In this document: positions 37,201 through 47,800 of the stretch, in pieces | How positions within the stretch are numbered: position 1 is the stretch's first letter | Layout: every line of letters begins with the position of its first letter | From: Akebia trifoliata | Lineage: Eukaryota; Streptophyta; Magnoliopsida; Ranunculales; Lardizabalaceae | DNA: 64,000 nucleotides | Direction: 5' to 3' | Assembly: GCA_017979445.1 (NCBI GenBank) | Contig: CM030706.1 | Location: 33,001,330-33,065,329 of the forward strand | Position numbers and translations under genes: made by a program | The notes under the pieces: model-generated | Databases searched by the model: none | What the model was told of the DNA's origin: nothing | The model's input: only the letters and a program-made list of their open reading frames with translations

Positions 37201-40200
37201 ACCTACAAACCTCAACCATTAATCATTTTTCCATTTTCTTTAATCCTTTTTATCTAGTCTTGTATTTTTGGTCATTGGGATTGTGGTCATACTTGCAGAA
37301 GTTCATAATTAAATTACCATATCCTACCCAAATCCTTAACCCAATCCTAAACGAAATTCCCTAAACTCCCATATTTTTTTTCTTCCCTCACGGTCTTGCA
37401 TCAATCATTCTATTGAGGTGTATGTTTAATGCTAAGAGAACGAAGATAAATACCAAAATCACCAGGAAAGTATTTTTTAGCATTATCAGATTGTAAAATA
37501 CAAATTGACAAACCATATAGAGTTTGTATTTCCATATGGAAGGCTTTAAAAATAGTAAACAACTTAGAACGGTCTTTCATTATAAACAACTAAGTCATTT
37601 TTGAAAAATCATCCACAAATATGGCAAAATACTTAAAACCAAGATGTGATGTAATTCTTATTGAACCCCAAATATCTGAATGAACTAAACGAAAAGGATT
37701 ACTCTCTATTACTAATACTAGGTGTAAAAGAAACATGATCGTGTTTACTTAACTGACATGCTTCACAATTAGATAGAGACTCAAGACTCAAACTAGGAAT
37801 TAAACTATGTAAAATTCGAGAAGATGGATGACTGAGTCGACAATGTCATTGAAAAGATCTAGTAGATGAATTAAGTGTTGTTTTGGCAAAAACACGATCC
37901 AGATAGTAGAGGCCATCAACTTCACGCCCGCCACTAATTGTCTTCCTCAACTTTAGATCTTGAAAAGAAAGTTACTGAGTATTGTATTTTATTTATCAGC
38001 TGACTAACAGATAAAAAGCTAAAAGAAAAGTTGAGATGTACCCAACCCAACAACTTTAGAAAACACTTTGACAGGTAGAATAATGAAAAGAAGACAACCA
38101 ACTTGAATTACCTGTCATATGATCTAACGCATTGGAGTCAATGATCCAGATGCCATACCTGTCTAGGCTAAAGTAGCATTAGGAGGCCTGGGACTTAGAA
38201 GATTTAGCAATGAGCCTCCACCTCGCCCCTCCCCCTACTGAATCTCTACCTTCCACGACCCCCTCGACCACGGCCTCTGTGACCTTTGGGAACCACTTAA
38301 GCTGAATGATCACCATCACCACCATCATAACTATTGCTATATGATAACGTGTTAAGTCAAGGAAAATCATTAGTAAGAGATGGGAGATCTTGGCTACCCA
38401 AGATTTGAGACCTACTGGCCTCATACTCTGGCTTGAGTGAGGATAGCAACCTAACCACATTCATATCCTCCCATTGTTTCTGCACCTTCTGAATATCATT
38501 AGTAATGGGCTGATACTGATTTAATTCCTCTTGTACGCACAGCATGGTTGCAAAAATACACTCTAGTGTCTTGCCATCTTGCTGCATAAAAAAAAAAAAA
38601 TTTGTGTGAGTTTATAAATCTGAGTGATATTATTAGGTCCTGAGTACATATTCTTCACCCGTTCTCATATCTCCTTAGTGGTTTCCAAAAACATAAAATT
38701 AACACTAATTTGTGGCTCTATGCTGTTCCACATCCACATCAAAATTTTAACATCTTCTTGCTCCCATTCATCAATCACAGTAGGGTCATTAGAATTAGGC
38801 TTATCCATGATAAAGTGGTTGTGTTTCCCCTTTGCTTTCAAAAATACCTCTACTACTTTAGACCACTGTATGTAATTGCTTTCATTGAGTCTAATAGAAG
38901 TCATTTGAACCCTTACAAGGTCTTGGAAAATCCGCATAATTGTTTTCTGCTCCATAAATCAACAACGAAAAACACAGTAGCACTTCTCTACATTTTTCTA
39001 GTGCTTTTCCTCCAATAAGAATTCCGTACAATCAAGGCTCGCGAATGATCTCCAAAATTCTAGGAGGAAAATCTTTCTGGTGAAATCACACAGCCTGATA
39101 ATCACACAAACAACAACAAACACCTTCTATTGCACGGAAAAACCACTAAACTTATCTGCAACAACACCAAACCACTAAAATCCTTATGTGGCTTGATCAC
39201 ATGAGGGCATATACACACCCAAGACAAAAAAAGTTACTCTACATGGAGGATTTAAACGCCAACGAAGTCGTAAGTTTCAATCAGATAAAGAAAATCTGAT
39301 TTCCCAAAATCAAGAGGAAACACAGAAGAAAAGATGAAAAAATAGAGGAAAAATCAAGCCCTTATTTCACGATGTGCTTTGATACCATGTAGAATAAGAG
39401 TTTGAGGATTGAAGAGAAGAATGGAGTAAAAATGGGAGGAGTCAAAGTGAGTCCAACTCTAACCATCAGCACCTATATATATATATTAAATCTAATATAA
39501 AATGAAATTACACGTACCACTACTACTAGTAACTTATTATTTCTAACAAAAGTCATACCACTAATCTATGCTATATTACAAGTTTTATGACATTTGACAT
39601 GATGCAAATACAAAGAAGAAATCTAAAAGGTGAGCAATGGTATCAGCATATTACACCGGATACTCTTATCCGTATCCTTGTCTTAAGTTTTAAGAAATGA
39701 GGAGTAACATTCCCATTTCACATTATAATATTTATATCAATATCCTTATATGGGCATCTTGGGATTCTGCACCGGCTATGCAATTCCTGCTAATTGAAGT
39801 TAGAGGTTCACGCTAATAAGCTTCTTAACAACGAGAAGAGAGACAATATGGGGATTGAAACTTCTTGTTTTCTCATTTTACCCAAATTACTGCAATGTTC
39901 TGATACAGGTAAATTGAAAATAACAAAAGCACAATAGATAGCTACTGACAATGGGTTGTTGTAACACATTTACATAATGCTGCTTGATTTGTATGTTTTC
40001 TTTGTTTCTTCGATATCCCAACAATTGAAGCTTACTTATGTCAGTTACTCATATTGTGCTGAGTTCGAATGCTCTATTTACTATTCGTTGTCTCGACCCT
40101 TCTTACTTTGGTTTCTGACAGAATTTTTCATCTTTCATGTAGGATGATTGCAGATCCAGCTTTCTTATATAAATTTATTTTAGAGCAGGCTGCTACTGTT

Positions 40201-42421
40201 GGTTGTTCTGTATGGTGGGAAGTAAAGAATCGAAAGGAAAGGTAACTATCTCTGGTTAAAGAGGAGAAAATAAAGTCTATCTTATTGTGGTACTTACTCT
40301 GCTCTGCAAATGTTCGATTCTATTTTCTAGGATAAAGAAGGAATGGGATCTGGCACTAATAAATGTGTTGACAGTATCAGCATGCAATGCTATTGTTGTT
40401 TGGTCACTCGCTCCTTGTCGTTCGTATGGGAATACTTTCCGGTTTGACTTGCAAAATACCATACAAAAGCTTCCAAACAATGTTTTTGAAATGAGTTATC
40501 CACAACGAAGTTTTGACTTACAGAAAAGAATCCACTCTTTCTTTTACAAGGCTGCGGAATTGTGTATGGTTGGATTAACGGCTGGAGCAGCCCAAGGTGG
40601 GCTATCAAAGCTGGCTGCCAGTAAGAAAGAGGAGAGGTAATTTGCATTATACATGCTTCCTTTTGTTTTTCTTGTTTTGGGTACATTTCTATTTGTTCAT
40701 TCTCACAAAAGTTCTGATATTATTTTTTGTCTCCTTTACTTTGAATGGCAGGTTATCTGTCACAATCCCAACTGTGAGTGCCAATGCACTTGGTTATGGG
40801 GCTTTCTTGGGACTTTATGCAAATCTACGTTATCAGATGCTATGTGGAATTGATAGAGCAATGATCAACCATTTTGATGTCATTGGAGTAGCTCTATTTT
40901 TTAGCACTGCATTTAGGTATGGTCTTCTCCTACCAAAATCAATCATCCTTGTAATCTTAACCTTGGTAGTCATGGCTAATTTCTATATGTTAACTGTTGT
41001 CAAAATGTGGCAGAACTTCAATACCATAAAAATAACTATCTGTGTTGCTAGTCTTTACTTTGCACATAAAATGACACTATTAATTTTTATAACTAGTAAG
41101 ATATTGAGATATCACACCTGTTCCCAATGATTATTTTGATTTGATTTATTTCTACTGTGGTTTATCATTGTTCTGTGCTGACCTTTGGAAATTCATTTTT
41201 TTTTTTTCAAATGTTTAATCTGTTTGCAGAATGACCATTGTTTTGCTTAATGAGAATTTTGTTGGAATATCTGTGATTAGTTGTGTTGCACACCACATAG
41301 TAATGATGACTCAAATGATTTTGTTTTTTTTACCTACTGAAGCCTACCACAATTCCATTATTCCTCATTGATTTGAAGCTGAACCTCTCAGGGATTATTT
41401 TCTTCCAGGTCATGGGCCGGCTATTAGCTCTGTCTTCCCTTTGGATGACAGAACTTCCTTTCTTTTCCATCTTTTGACCTTCTCGTCACTTCGTGGATTG
41501 AAAGCTTGAGTTGTCCCTTTTTAGCTTGTTCCCTTTGTTGGGAGCTTCTTTCTGTAGGATATTATTTTTAGAGAGCTTCTATTGCCACACCAACTTTTGG
41601 ATAAGGTTTTATAAGGGTAAAAAAAAAAAAGATTTAATTCTGAAGGGTTGTATTGTATAAGCAGGAGAACTTAGTTCTATTTTTTGTTTACAAGTGAATA
41701 ATACTAAATATTAGTCTATGGCCCCAAGGGACAGCAGACTGAATGATCCTTGTGATTTTGCTCTGGGCCTTCTTTGAGAGGGCTGAAATGATGTTCATTC
41801 TGGTCCACAGCCGGTGAACAAACTCATCTAATCCAATCAGCTTGAGTTTTGTTCCGTGATCCTAGTGAGGGTTTGTGTATGCCACAGGAATGGTATGATG
41901 ATCAATCAAAAATTCCAATACTTAGAAGCTATGTGTAGGTGATCATCCATATTTATGTGATGCACAACTGAGATGAGTACTTTTAAACTTGTAACTTATA
42001 CATGTGTAGATATTTTATAAACAAATAGTTGAACATATATGAACTTTCTTGATAGAGAGAAATAAGTCTTCTTTTATTCCACATTTTATATACTGTTTTC
42101 TTGGATTGGTATTTGATAAATGTTCCTTGTGGCATGCACAGATTAATGAATGTTCAAGTTGGTGAGACTTCGAGACTTGCTTGGCTTGGGGTGGAATCAG
42201 ATCCGTTAGTTGAGTCAGAAAACCTGTTGAAGGCTTACAACAGGCCATCAGAGACAGTTGCCAGGCCTTCTTCAAACTGGCTTATATCGAAGAATTCCAT
42301 TGTTTCTGGGCTTGGGCTCCTTGGCATCAAACAGGGAAACCACGATCAGGAGGAGATGGCACCAACGAAGACACGGAGGAAGAGGATTGTCAGGAAGAAA
42401 GTGACCACATCTTCGGCATAG
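27883..42421 (+). CDS. RETICULATA-RELATED chloroplast membrane protein (DUF3411), RER7-like
   Basis: Eight exons: 27883-28278, 30087-30251, 30362-30454, 30525-30640, 40143-40241, 40331-40636, 40752-40916 and 42142-42421. All introns are GT..AG and the joined protein has 539 residues. Residues 1 to about 60 are Ser/Lys-rich with few acids, like a chloroplast transit peptide. Residues 136-177 form a Gly/Asp-rich stretch typical of the family. The DUF3411 core follows, with likely membrane segments near 296-318, 364-383, 404-422 and 435-446. The C-terminus is basic. RETICULATA-family proteins sit in the chloroplast envelope and affect mesophyll development; loss gives reticulate leaves (established knowledge). 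The length and extended C-terminus favour RER7 over the shorter RER1-4; that subassignment is less certain than the family. Introns 4 (9502 bases) and 1 (1808 bases) carry retroelements. Confidence 0.92.
28900..29770 (-). mobile_element. Degenerate RTE-type LINE fragment in intron 1
   Basis: The text of this part of intron 1 resembles the antisense of plant RTE-like LINE 3' regions, for example the segments around CATCTCTACTACGCTC, GTCTACCATATAACACAC and TGTAAACCAATTGTAGCTGAG. The frame is broken many times. The assignment comes from recalled similarity and needs an alignment. Confidence 0.4.
30087..30640 (+). CDS. RETICULATA-RELATED gene exons 2-4 (with two short introns)
   Basis: Exon 2 is 30087-30251 (Gly/Asp-rich, ends LVHQE), exon 3 is 30362-30454 (starts LFDRKFIDAV) and exon 4 is 30525-30640 (GLVSSAQIVRFLATNARPTT..., ends in phase 2 with AG). 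Introns 2 and 3 are only 110 and 70 bases. Tandem TGCAG acceptors occur before exon 2; only the upstream one keeps the frame. Confidence 0.9.
31045..31140 (+). repeat. Direct repeat, left copy
   Basis: ACCAATAAGTTTCCAAATAG and the following ~75 bases match 32549-32625 with scattered differences. The pair flanks about 1.4 kb including the CGGTCGACCG segment. They could be residual terminal repeats of a small element or a segmental duplication. Confidence 0.5.
31310..32390. mobile_element. Possible LTR element with CGGTCGACCG repeats
   Basis: ATTTATAGTGGTTCGGTGACC near 31347 is a phrase common in plant LTR retrotransposons. The right end reads TGTGTCTACA, which reverse complemented gives a TGTAGACACA LTR-like start. 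Between them, at 31860-32090, a motif close to GTTCGGTCGACCGAA occurs five times. Borders are uncertain and no polyprotein is present. Confidence 0.4.
32549..32625 (+). repeat. Direct repeat, right copy
   Basis: Partner of the repeat at 31045-31140. It ends at CACCTAGATC immediately before the poly(T) run that marks the 3' end of the antisense LINE tail. Confidence 0.5.
32626..33360 (-). mobile_element. 5'-truncated LINE with zinc-binding reverse-transcriptase tail
   Basis: On the minus strand an open stretch (33347-33099) encodes FVWDGKIPSKILIFIWLAAL followed by CCMCRTQTETVDHLFIHC. This is the zf-RVT domain found at the C-terminus of plant L1-type LINE reverse transcriptases. The frame then decays, and the element ends at a poly(A) (poly(T) on plus at 32627-32637). 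Most of ORF2 is missing, typical of 5' truncation. Confidence 0.7.
33360..36030 (-). repeat. 1.43-kb direct duplication of a retroelement fragment
   Basis: Copy A (about 33360-34575) and copy B (about 34785-36030) align over their length with an offset near 1425-1440 bases. Shared landmarks are GTACATGTGAGATCCAATCTCG (33601 and 35024) and TTGATTTGCGTCCCTCATCA (34525 and 35966). Minus-strand remnants read VPLKDCHIELDRDWISHVQA, possibly related to the protease region of Ty3/gypsy elements; that reading is tentative. Confidence 0.5.
36655..37425. mobile_element. Solo-LTR-like insertion in the Copia integrase
   Basis: About 770 bases interrupt the integrase between sequence for HTPQ and NGIAE, which are normally adjacent. 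The insert begins near TGTAGAATGCAAATCAAGTC and ends near CATTCTATTGAGG. It contains AGCTTGAGCTTGATCTTCTC and TGGTGTGAGGCCATTTTGAAG, phrases recalled from plant LTRs. A target-site duplication could not be fixed. Confidence 0.5.
39388..39548 (-). repeat. 5' LTR of the antisense Copia element
   Basis: 161 bases, minus strand TGTTAGAAATAATAAG...CTCTTATTCTACA, with TG..CA ends. It abuts the primer-binding site at 39374-39387. The short length is usual for plant Copia LTRs. Confidence 0.7.
40143..40916 (+). CDS. RETICULATA-RELATED gene exons 5-7 (with two short introns)
   Basis: Exon 5 is 40143-40241 (MIADPAFLYKFILEQ...), exon 6 is 40331-40636 (first two membrane segments) and exon 7 is 40752-40916 (last two membrane segments, ends ...FFSTAF). 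Each junction splits an Arg codon after AG, so introns 4 to 7 are all phase 2 and exons 5-7 are symmetric units. Introns 5 and 6 are 89 and 115 bases. Confidence 0.91.
40917..42141. other. Intron 7 of the RETICULATA-RELATED gene
   Basis: 1225 bases. It holds a remnant of the CACACCAACTTTT MITE family near 41576-41602 (AGAGCTTCTATTGCCACACC). An open frame running from exon 7 into the intron (to 41130) would follow from intron retention and is not evidence for a gene. Confidence 0.6.
42142..42421 (+). CDS. RETICULATA-RELATED gene exon 8
   Basis: Acceptor GCACAG|A. It encodes LMNVQVGETSRLAWLGVESD..., then NSIVSGLGLLGIKQ and a basic C-terminus ending KKVTTSSA before TAG at 42419-42421. The LGLLGIKQ segment is family-like as I remember it; the basic end is variable. 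Confidence 0.9.
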
Positions 42422-43738
42422 CTTGTAATAACGTTCGCTCTTCTCACTCGTTTCAATTTTGTAACCGAAGGAAGATCCGATAAATGGTGATTCCTTGCTG
42501 CCAAGCAAAATTTGTAGTGCTCATTCAGAGAGATTTCTTGCAATAATGCTCGTGCTGCCAAGAAAAGTTTTATGGTGATTCCTTGCTGCTGTTGACTGGG
42601 GGCCAGAACAGCTCGATCTTGACAACCATACAGAGAGTTTTCTTGATTGTTTTGCGACTTTGCTTCGTCACGGTATAGCCAGTATTAGCCCATTGAAAAG
42701 TATAATTTCTCATTTGAAATGGTCATTCAGAGATCTTATAATAGTTGGGACTTTTTTTGTTAACAATTTGTGCGAACTGTGAGGTGAACCCATTTATACT
42801 TGGATCTATATTACTAAAACTGCCTTGGGTCTTGTTTGTATTCTGTTCTAAGTTTGAACTTTTATTTTTGAGTTTATGTTTGATGGATTCATATTAGGAG
42901 TTGGCACACTTTGCTACCATCCTAAAGGCAGCCCTCCTATATCTGGGCTTGGGACCGACATAGTTTGAAGGAAACACTACGTGGGTGGGTGGAGTTGAGA
43001 ACACACTTTCATCTGATATTCAAGATTTGCGCTTTAAGATTGTAAATGGCAACTGGAGCTTAGATCAACCCCTAAACCTCTTATCGACTAACTAGATGGC
43101 CTCGACCTGTGTTTGGACGTAATATATTTTAGATTAGGTTTTTCTACTACCATTTATAGGAGGATCACATGGATATTATTTTGGACAATTAAACTGAATG
43201 TTTTGAGTCATTTTCATTTTTCACTATGATAATCATTGTAAAAAAGATTTAATCAGTTATTTATTATTTATATAAAAGTGATCTAAAATAATTGTTAAAT
43301 GAATGGTAGAGATCATTCTCACAAAAAATCAGCCCATTTCAAAAACTTTTAACAAGCACTTTACCAACCCAACATTGTCCTTTATAGTGCTTAAATTATG
43401 TGATGATCCTAAGGTAAGGATAATTCAACGTACTGTTGGATTTTGTAGCCCAGAAGCTCTAACTTGATATGGTTTCAAGAAGTTCAAAATATTTAGAGAA
43501 TAATAAATTGTTATTACCCATCTCCATCAACAACAAATGAGAGTTCCCTATGTTGAAGGAGTAAATCCTCTACATTTTCTCATGTCGAATGACACACTGG
43601 GTATGCTAATGCAACCCCCGTCATAATCTAAAATCAGATGTCTTCAACCTAAGAAGAGAGAATTTCCCTAGATTCAATATTTCTAAATCCTTGAAATGGC
43701 AGATAATCCCTTTGTTTCGGCACAAACAACAGGAGGAT
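42422..43738. other. Convergent intergenic region (3' UTRs)
   Basis: 1.3 kb between the stop codons of the two converging genes. It should contain both 3' UTRs. A fragment of the foldback MITE family lies at about 43305-43375 (GAGATCATTCTCACAAAAAA, then TCAGCCCATTTC). No further gene was seen. Confidence 0.6.
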
Positions 43739-44890
43739 CTAAACAACTTTTAACTTTTGTTTCATCCTCTCAACTGCTGACCTCAGGGTTTCCTCATCCT
43801 TGCAGAATGTGAACCTCACCAAATTCTTTCCATCTTCTGGGTTGAGATAGAAGACACTCGTTGGAATTGCAACAACACCCACTTCCTTAATCAGATACTC
43901 ACAGAAAGCAACATCATTTTCCAACCCAAATGGAGTATGATCTACGACAACAAAGTAGGTTCCACTTGAAGGATACACCACAAAACCAACTGCCTTCAAT
44001 CCCTCCACTAATATTGCTTTCTTTGCCATGTAATCCCTCTTCAATTCCTCAAAGTAAGATTCTGGGGCTTGAAGAGCTGTCGCAGCTGCCCATTGCATGG
44101 GAGTCGAAGTGGCAAACGTGAGGAACGAGTGTGCTTGCCTCACTCCCCATGTCAAATGTGGTGGAGCTATTGCCCAACCAATTTTCCACCCCGTCAAGGA
44201 AAACGTCTTCCCTAGAGAATTCATGGTCACGGTCCTCTCATACATGCCGGGAAGCGAAGCCATAGAAATATGATCGGCTTCAAATGCCAACTTGTCATAA
44301 ACTTCATCCGTGAAAACCAACACATCATTTTCTATGCAGAGAGATGCGATCACAACAAGCTCTTCCTGACTAAACATCTTTCCTGTGGGGTTATGTGGTG
44401 TATTTATAAGTATTGCACGAGTTTTCTTTGATATGGCCAACTTGAGCTCATTAATTGGGACTGAGAAATCAGGTGGTCGAAGGGTGATCGATTTTACTTC
44501 TGCTCCAGCCATTGAAAGAGTAGCTTCATAAGAATCGTAAAATGGGGCAAAGAGGATCACCTCATCCCCGGGATTTATCAAGCCTAACATGGTGGCAGCA
44601 ATCGCTTCAGTGCAACCTGATGTAACAGTGACCTCTTTTTCAGGGTCTACCACCACCCCCGTGTCTTTCTTGAACCTAGCAGCCACGGCAGAGTTGAGGC
44701 AAGGAACACCATATCCCCGGGCATATTGGTTCTTCCCATCTTTAATAGCTTGGATGGCAGCTTCTTTCACAAATTCAGGACCGTCAAAGTTGGGAAAGCC
44801 TTGGCCAAGGTTTATCGCTCCATGTTTGATTGCAAGCATGCTCATTTGCGTGAAAATTGTAGTCTTGAACTTCTCCAACCGCTTTGCAAC
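43739..44890 (-). CDS. Aminotransferase exon 2 (whole catalytic domain)
   Basis: One uninterrupted exon of 383 codons plus stop, from VAKRLEKF to ...KQKLKVV. Acceptor CATTTTATCTATAAG|GTTGC. The frame stays open upstream into the intron, but only from a non-ATG codon and without family resemblance, so the splice acceptor marks the true exon edge. Confidence 0.95.
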   Translation of the reverse strand, partial: VAKRLEKFKTTIFTQMSMLAIKHGAINLGQGFPNFDGPEFVKEAAIQAIKDGKNQYARGYGVPCLNSAVAARFKKDTGVVVDPEKEVTVTSGCTEAIAATMLGLINPGDEVILFAPFYDSYEATLSMAGAEVKSITLRPPDFSVPINELKLAISKKTRAILINTPHNPTGKMFSQEELVVIASLCIENDVLVFTDEVYDKLAFEADHISMASLPGMYERTVTMNSLGKTFSLTGWKIGWAIAPPHLTWGVRQAHSFLTFATSTPMQWAAATALQAPESYFEELKRDYMAKKAILVEGLKAVGFVVYPSSGTYFVVVDHTPFGLENDVAFCEYLIKEVGVVAIPTSVFYLNPEDGKNLVRFTFCKDEETLRSAVERMKQKLKVV

Positions 44891-47800
44891 CTTATAGATA
44901 AAATGGATAGAAGGATTAAAAAGGTATTCCTTTCTAACTATGGAAAGAAAAGTCAGATCAATACCCACAATCTTAACCAAATTATCATTGTTCTACTTTT
45001 GCACTTACACTCTTAATTCATCGACCTATAATACATCATACACATAGATCACAAAAAATGATATGCATAAGAGGGCGACAAAGATGAGATGAACTAGAAC
45101 CAAGTGAAGTGTGGTGTCTAGGCTTTATCCCCTCCAAATCACATTGCATATTATGCTCAAAATTATTATGATAGGCAATGAAAACATTAAAGAAATAGTT
45201 AGTTTCATATTACAAGTTGAGAACAAATGGTGAGACAAATGAGTTCCCAGTAACAATTGATCCACATCAGGGATCGTCTTCGAGTCCATATTGTTTGATC
45301 TAGTTATAGATAAAGTAACTGCTCATATTCAAAAGCAGGTCCTCCGGTGCATGTTATTTGCAGATGACAGTGTTAGTTGATGAGACTAGAGAGGGACTCA
45401 AAGCAAATCTAGAATATGGTTAGCTATGTTGATGTGTAAGGGCTTTAGAATAAGTAGAACCGAGACTGATTATGTGACATGACAACTTCAGTAAGGACAT
45501 CAATTGAGAGGAATGTCCAATAAAAAATTATTGTTGGAAATATCCTACACTTGTGAAAATGCAGGACCAACCCCAATATGCAATAAACTAAGAGAAAGCT
45601 AACTGGGATGGTAACAAAGGCCGATTCAACCGAGAAAAGAGCATGAGGGAGACCCAAAAGAAAGTGGATTGAGGTTGTAAGAGCTTTGATATGTACACAA
45701 GAAGTTACAAAAACATAAAACATGGCTCAAGCCTGAATGAATGAAGGAACATGATTCATTCAGCCTACCCCAACTTTTGGGATAAGGCTTCAATGATGAT
45801 GATGCTTCAGTTTCAGATTACGAGTGTGTAACTTGCAGCTATACACAACAGCCATACACTTTGACAAACTTATACGGACTAACACACCACTCCAAAAATA
45901 AAAATTTCATTAATAAGGAAGCCACATTGAGATGCTAGATAGGAGGTAGAGAAAACCTACGTAGCGGAGATGCAGTCGAACTAAAGAAAAAAGCAACCAA
46001 AAGCACCCACAAAGTAAACACCCCCAAAGATATTCAAATACGGCCCAAACCTATGAAATCAATGACTCCATCTAAAGACAAAGTCCTCAAAGGATGTTCC
46101 TTTGAACTCAAAAAGCTTGGAACACAAGTGTAGGAGAGCTTTGATTTGAATGACCACCTCACTGTTGCTACTTTACTTACCTTCAAAGGCTCTAGAATTT
46201 ATATCTTTTCAAATATCCAACAAACTGCAAAAGGTACTAGCCACGAGAGAATTCTACCTATATCATTGAAAGCATAAGAAGACCAACCTTTAAAAAACAA
46301 CCAACATGGATGATGGGATGGCCTAGAACAAGTAAAATAAGGAAAGGAAATGAGACCAAACAGCAACCACTCTGGGGCAATGAAGAAAAAGATAGTTACA
46401 TTTTTGCCACTTTTCTTGCAAAACGCACAAATGGAATTGATCAATTCTGTTTTTTTTCTTAAAGGCTCAAATGACATAACCATACGCTTTGACGAATTCA
46501 AGCTTAATATCATTTCACCACAAAAAATTACAATGTGTATTGCATGAAAAACCAAGAGCATAGAAGTATTTGAGGTATGCTTGAATATATTGATCATCAT
46601 CATTTATAGTTCATCATTTAGAAGACCCACTCAGTTCCATCTATCTATAGCTCAAAAATATTGATGATAGAAGCACAGTGAAGCAGGTGTTGAACTATCC
46701 AGAACTCTTTGTTTTGATGGGCACTAAATCATTATGCAGGGATTTTAAAATTCATGAAAAAAAATTTACTGACCTTGAGATTCTTTCTTTTGTAACTTGA
46801 AAAATTCAACTTATACAGAGGCTGGAGTACTAGACGAACAACTTCAGAACTATGTTCTCACATGCAATGATGCAAACACCGATTATGATATGAGTGATAA
46901 CACTTCATCATATGACTATGCATAATGTTTTTCACTTCCTACACAATCTATAAAATGTAGTGTAGTCAAGGCGCGCCGGAAGGCAGGGTGCACCGTAGGC
47001 ACCTTGATACATGTGAGCAAGGCAGTGTAAGTGAGGCACAACAAGGCACAGTCAAGGCGCATCAAGCGCTCACCACATTAAAAACTGAATAAAAAATGTA
47101 TTTTATTTTATTTATTGGTCTCTACAACTTAATAACATGCACATGCAACATAGTCTCATCTATAACCATTAGAGGTTAAATAAGACATAAATTTCTTGAT
47201 TGTATAATTTTTTTTTTTTAAAAGAAGATTTCTTTGGAAAGTACAATTTTTTTTATCATTATAGATGTGTTGAAGTTTACAACTTTAGTCATTTTTATTC
47301 GGCTTGAGCTCGTTAGGGTCGAGTTAGGGTTTAGTCAACTTACGTCAGTGACATAGAGCTGGTCTAAGATAGAGCCCACCTTTTAGGTGTTAGAGCTTGA
47401 CCAAGCTGGGCCCGAACCCTCTCATTGGCAACCCTAGTTGTGGTTGTGCAGTAGCAGCAATAACACATGTTTTTGCTAGCCTGTTTCTTCTTTTTCTCTC
47501 CTTTTTCTGTTTCTGCTGATCATTATTCTTTTTCTTCTTCTTGTTAAGTATTAAATATTTAACTTGTCTATAAAACTCATATTTATACATTTTCCTCTCC
47601 TAATTTTCACAATTTAATTTTTTTATTTTTGTAATTATTTGATAATTTTATTATTATATAATAGTTTTATGGTGTCTCACTTCACTAAGGTGTGCGCCTT
47701 GGGCACTAGGAGGCCTTTTGCCCTTAAGTACACTGACAAAATGTCGTACATGAGATCATCATCGTCATCAGCAAAGACTTATCCCAACATTTTGGGGTTT

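Larger units (their letters stand above)
36030..39548 (-). mobile_element. Broken Copia retrotransposon, antisense in intron 4
   Basis: Read on the minus strand: a 5' LTR (39548-39388), a primer-binding site TGGTATCAAAGCAC directly after it, and a gag-like region (from 38955, LNESNYIQWSKVVEVFLKAK, then VQKQWEDMNVVRLLSSLKPE). Integrase remnants follow (about 37900-37430 and 36660-36300, with LQSDNAKKY and NGIAERKNHHLLEIAHT). The start of the reverse-transcriptase region, PSKELSIALRKGT, lies near 36070. It carries stops and frameshifts, is split by an insertion at about 36660-37425, and lacks the rest of the reverse transcriptase, the RNase H and the 3' LTR. Confidence 0.75.
30641..40142. other. 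Giant intron 4 of the RETICULATA-RELATED gene (9502 bases)
   Basis: Donor GGCAG|GTAAAC and acceptor TTTCATGTAG|G. It holds, from left to right: a direct repeat (31045 and 32549), a CGGTCGACCG-rich segment, a LINE tail, a 1.43-kb direct duplication, and an antisense Copia remnant with its 5' LTR. About 0.6 kb at the right end (39550-40142) and 0.4 kb at the left end look unique. Confidence 0.85.

Noticed and set aside
40597..41130. Plus-strand open frame of 177 codons over exon 7
   Set aside because: It is a different start plus read-through of exon 7 into intron 7. The spliced model is supported by family resemblance and clean phase-2 junctions.
44891..44980. Upstream extension of aminotransferase exon 2
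   Set aside because: The frame is open but starts at a non-ATG codon, is unrelated to the family and is preceded by a good acceptor site at the conserved junction.
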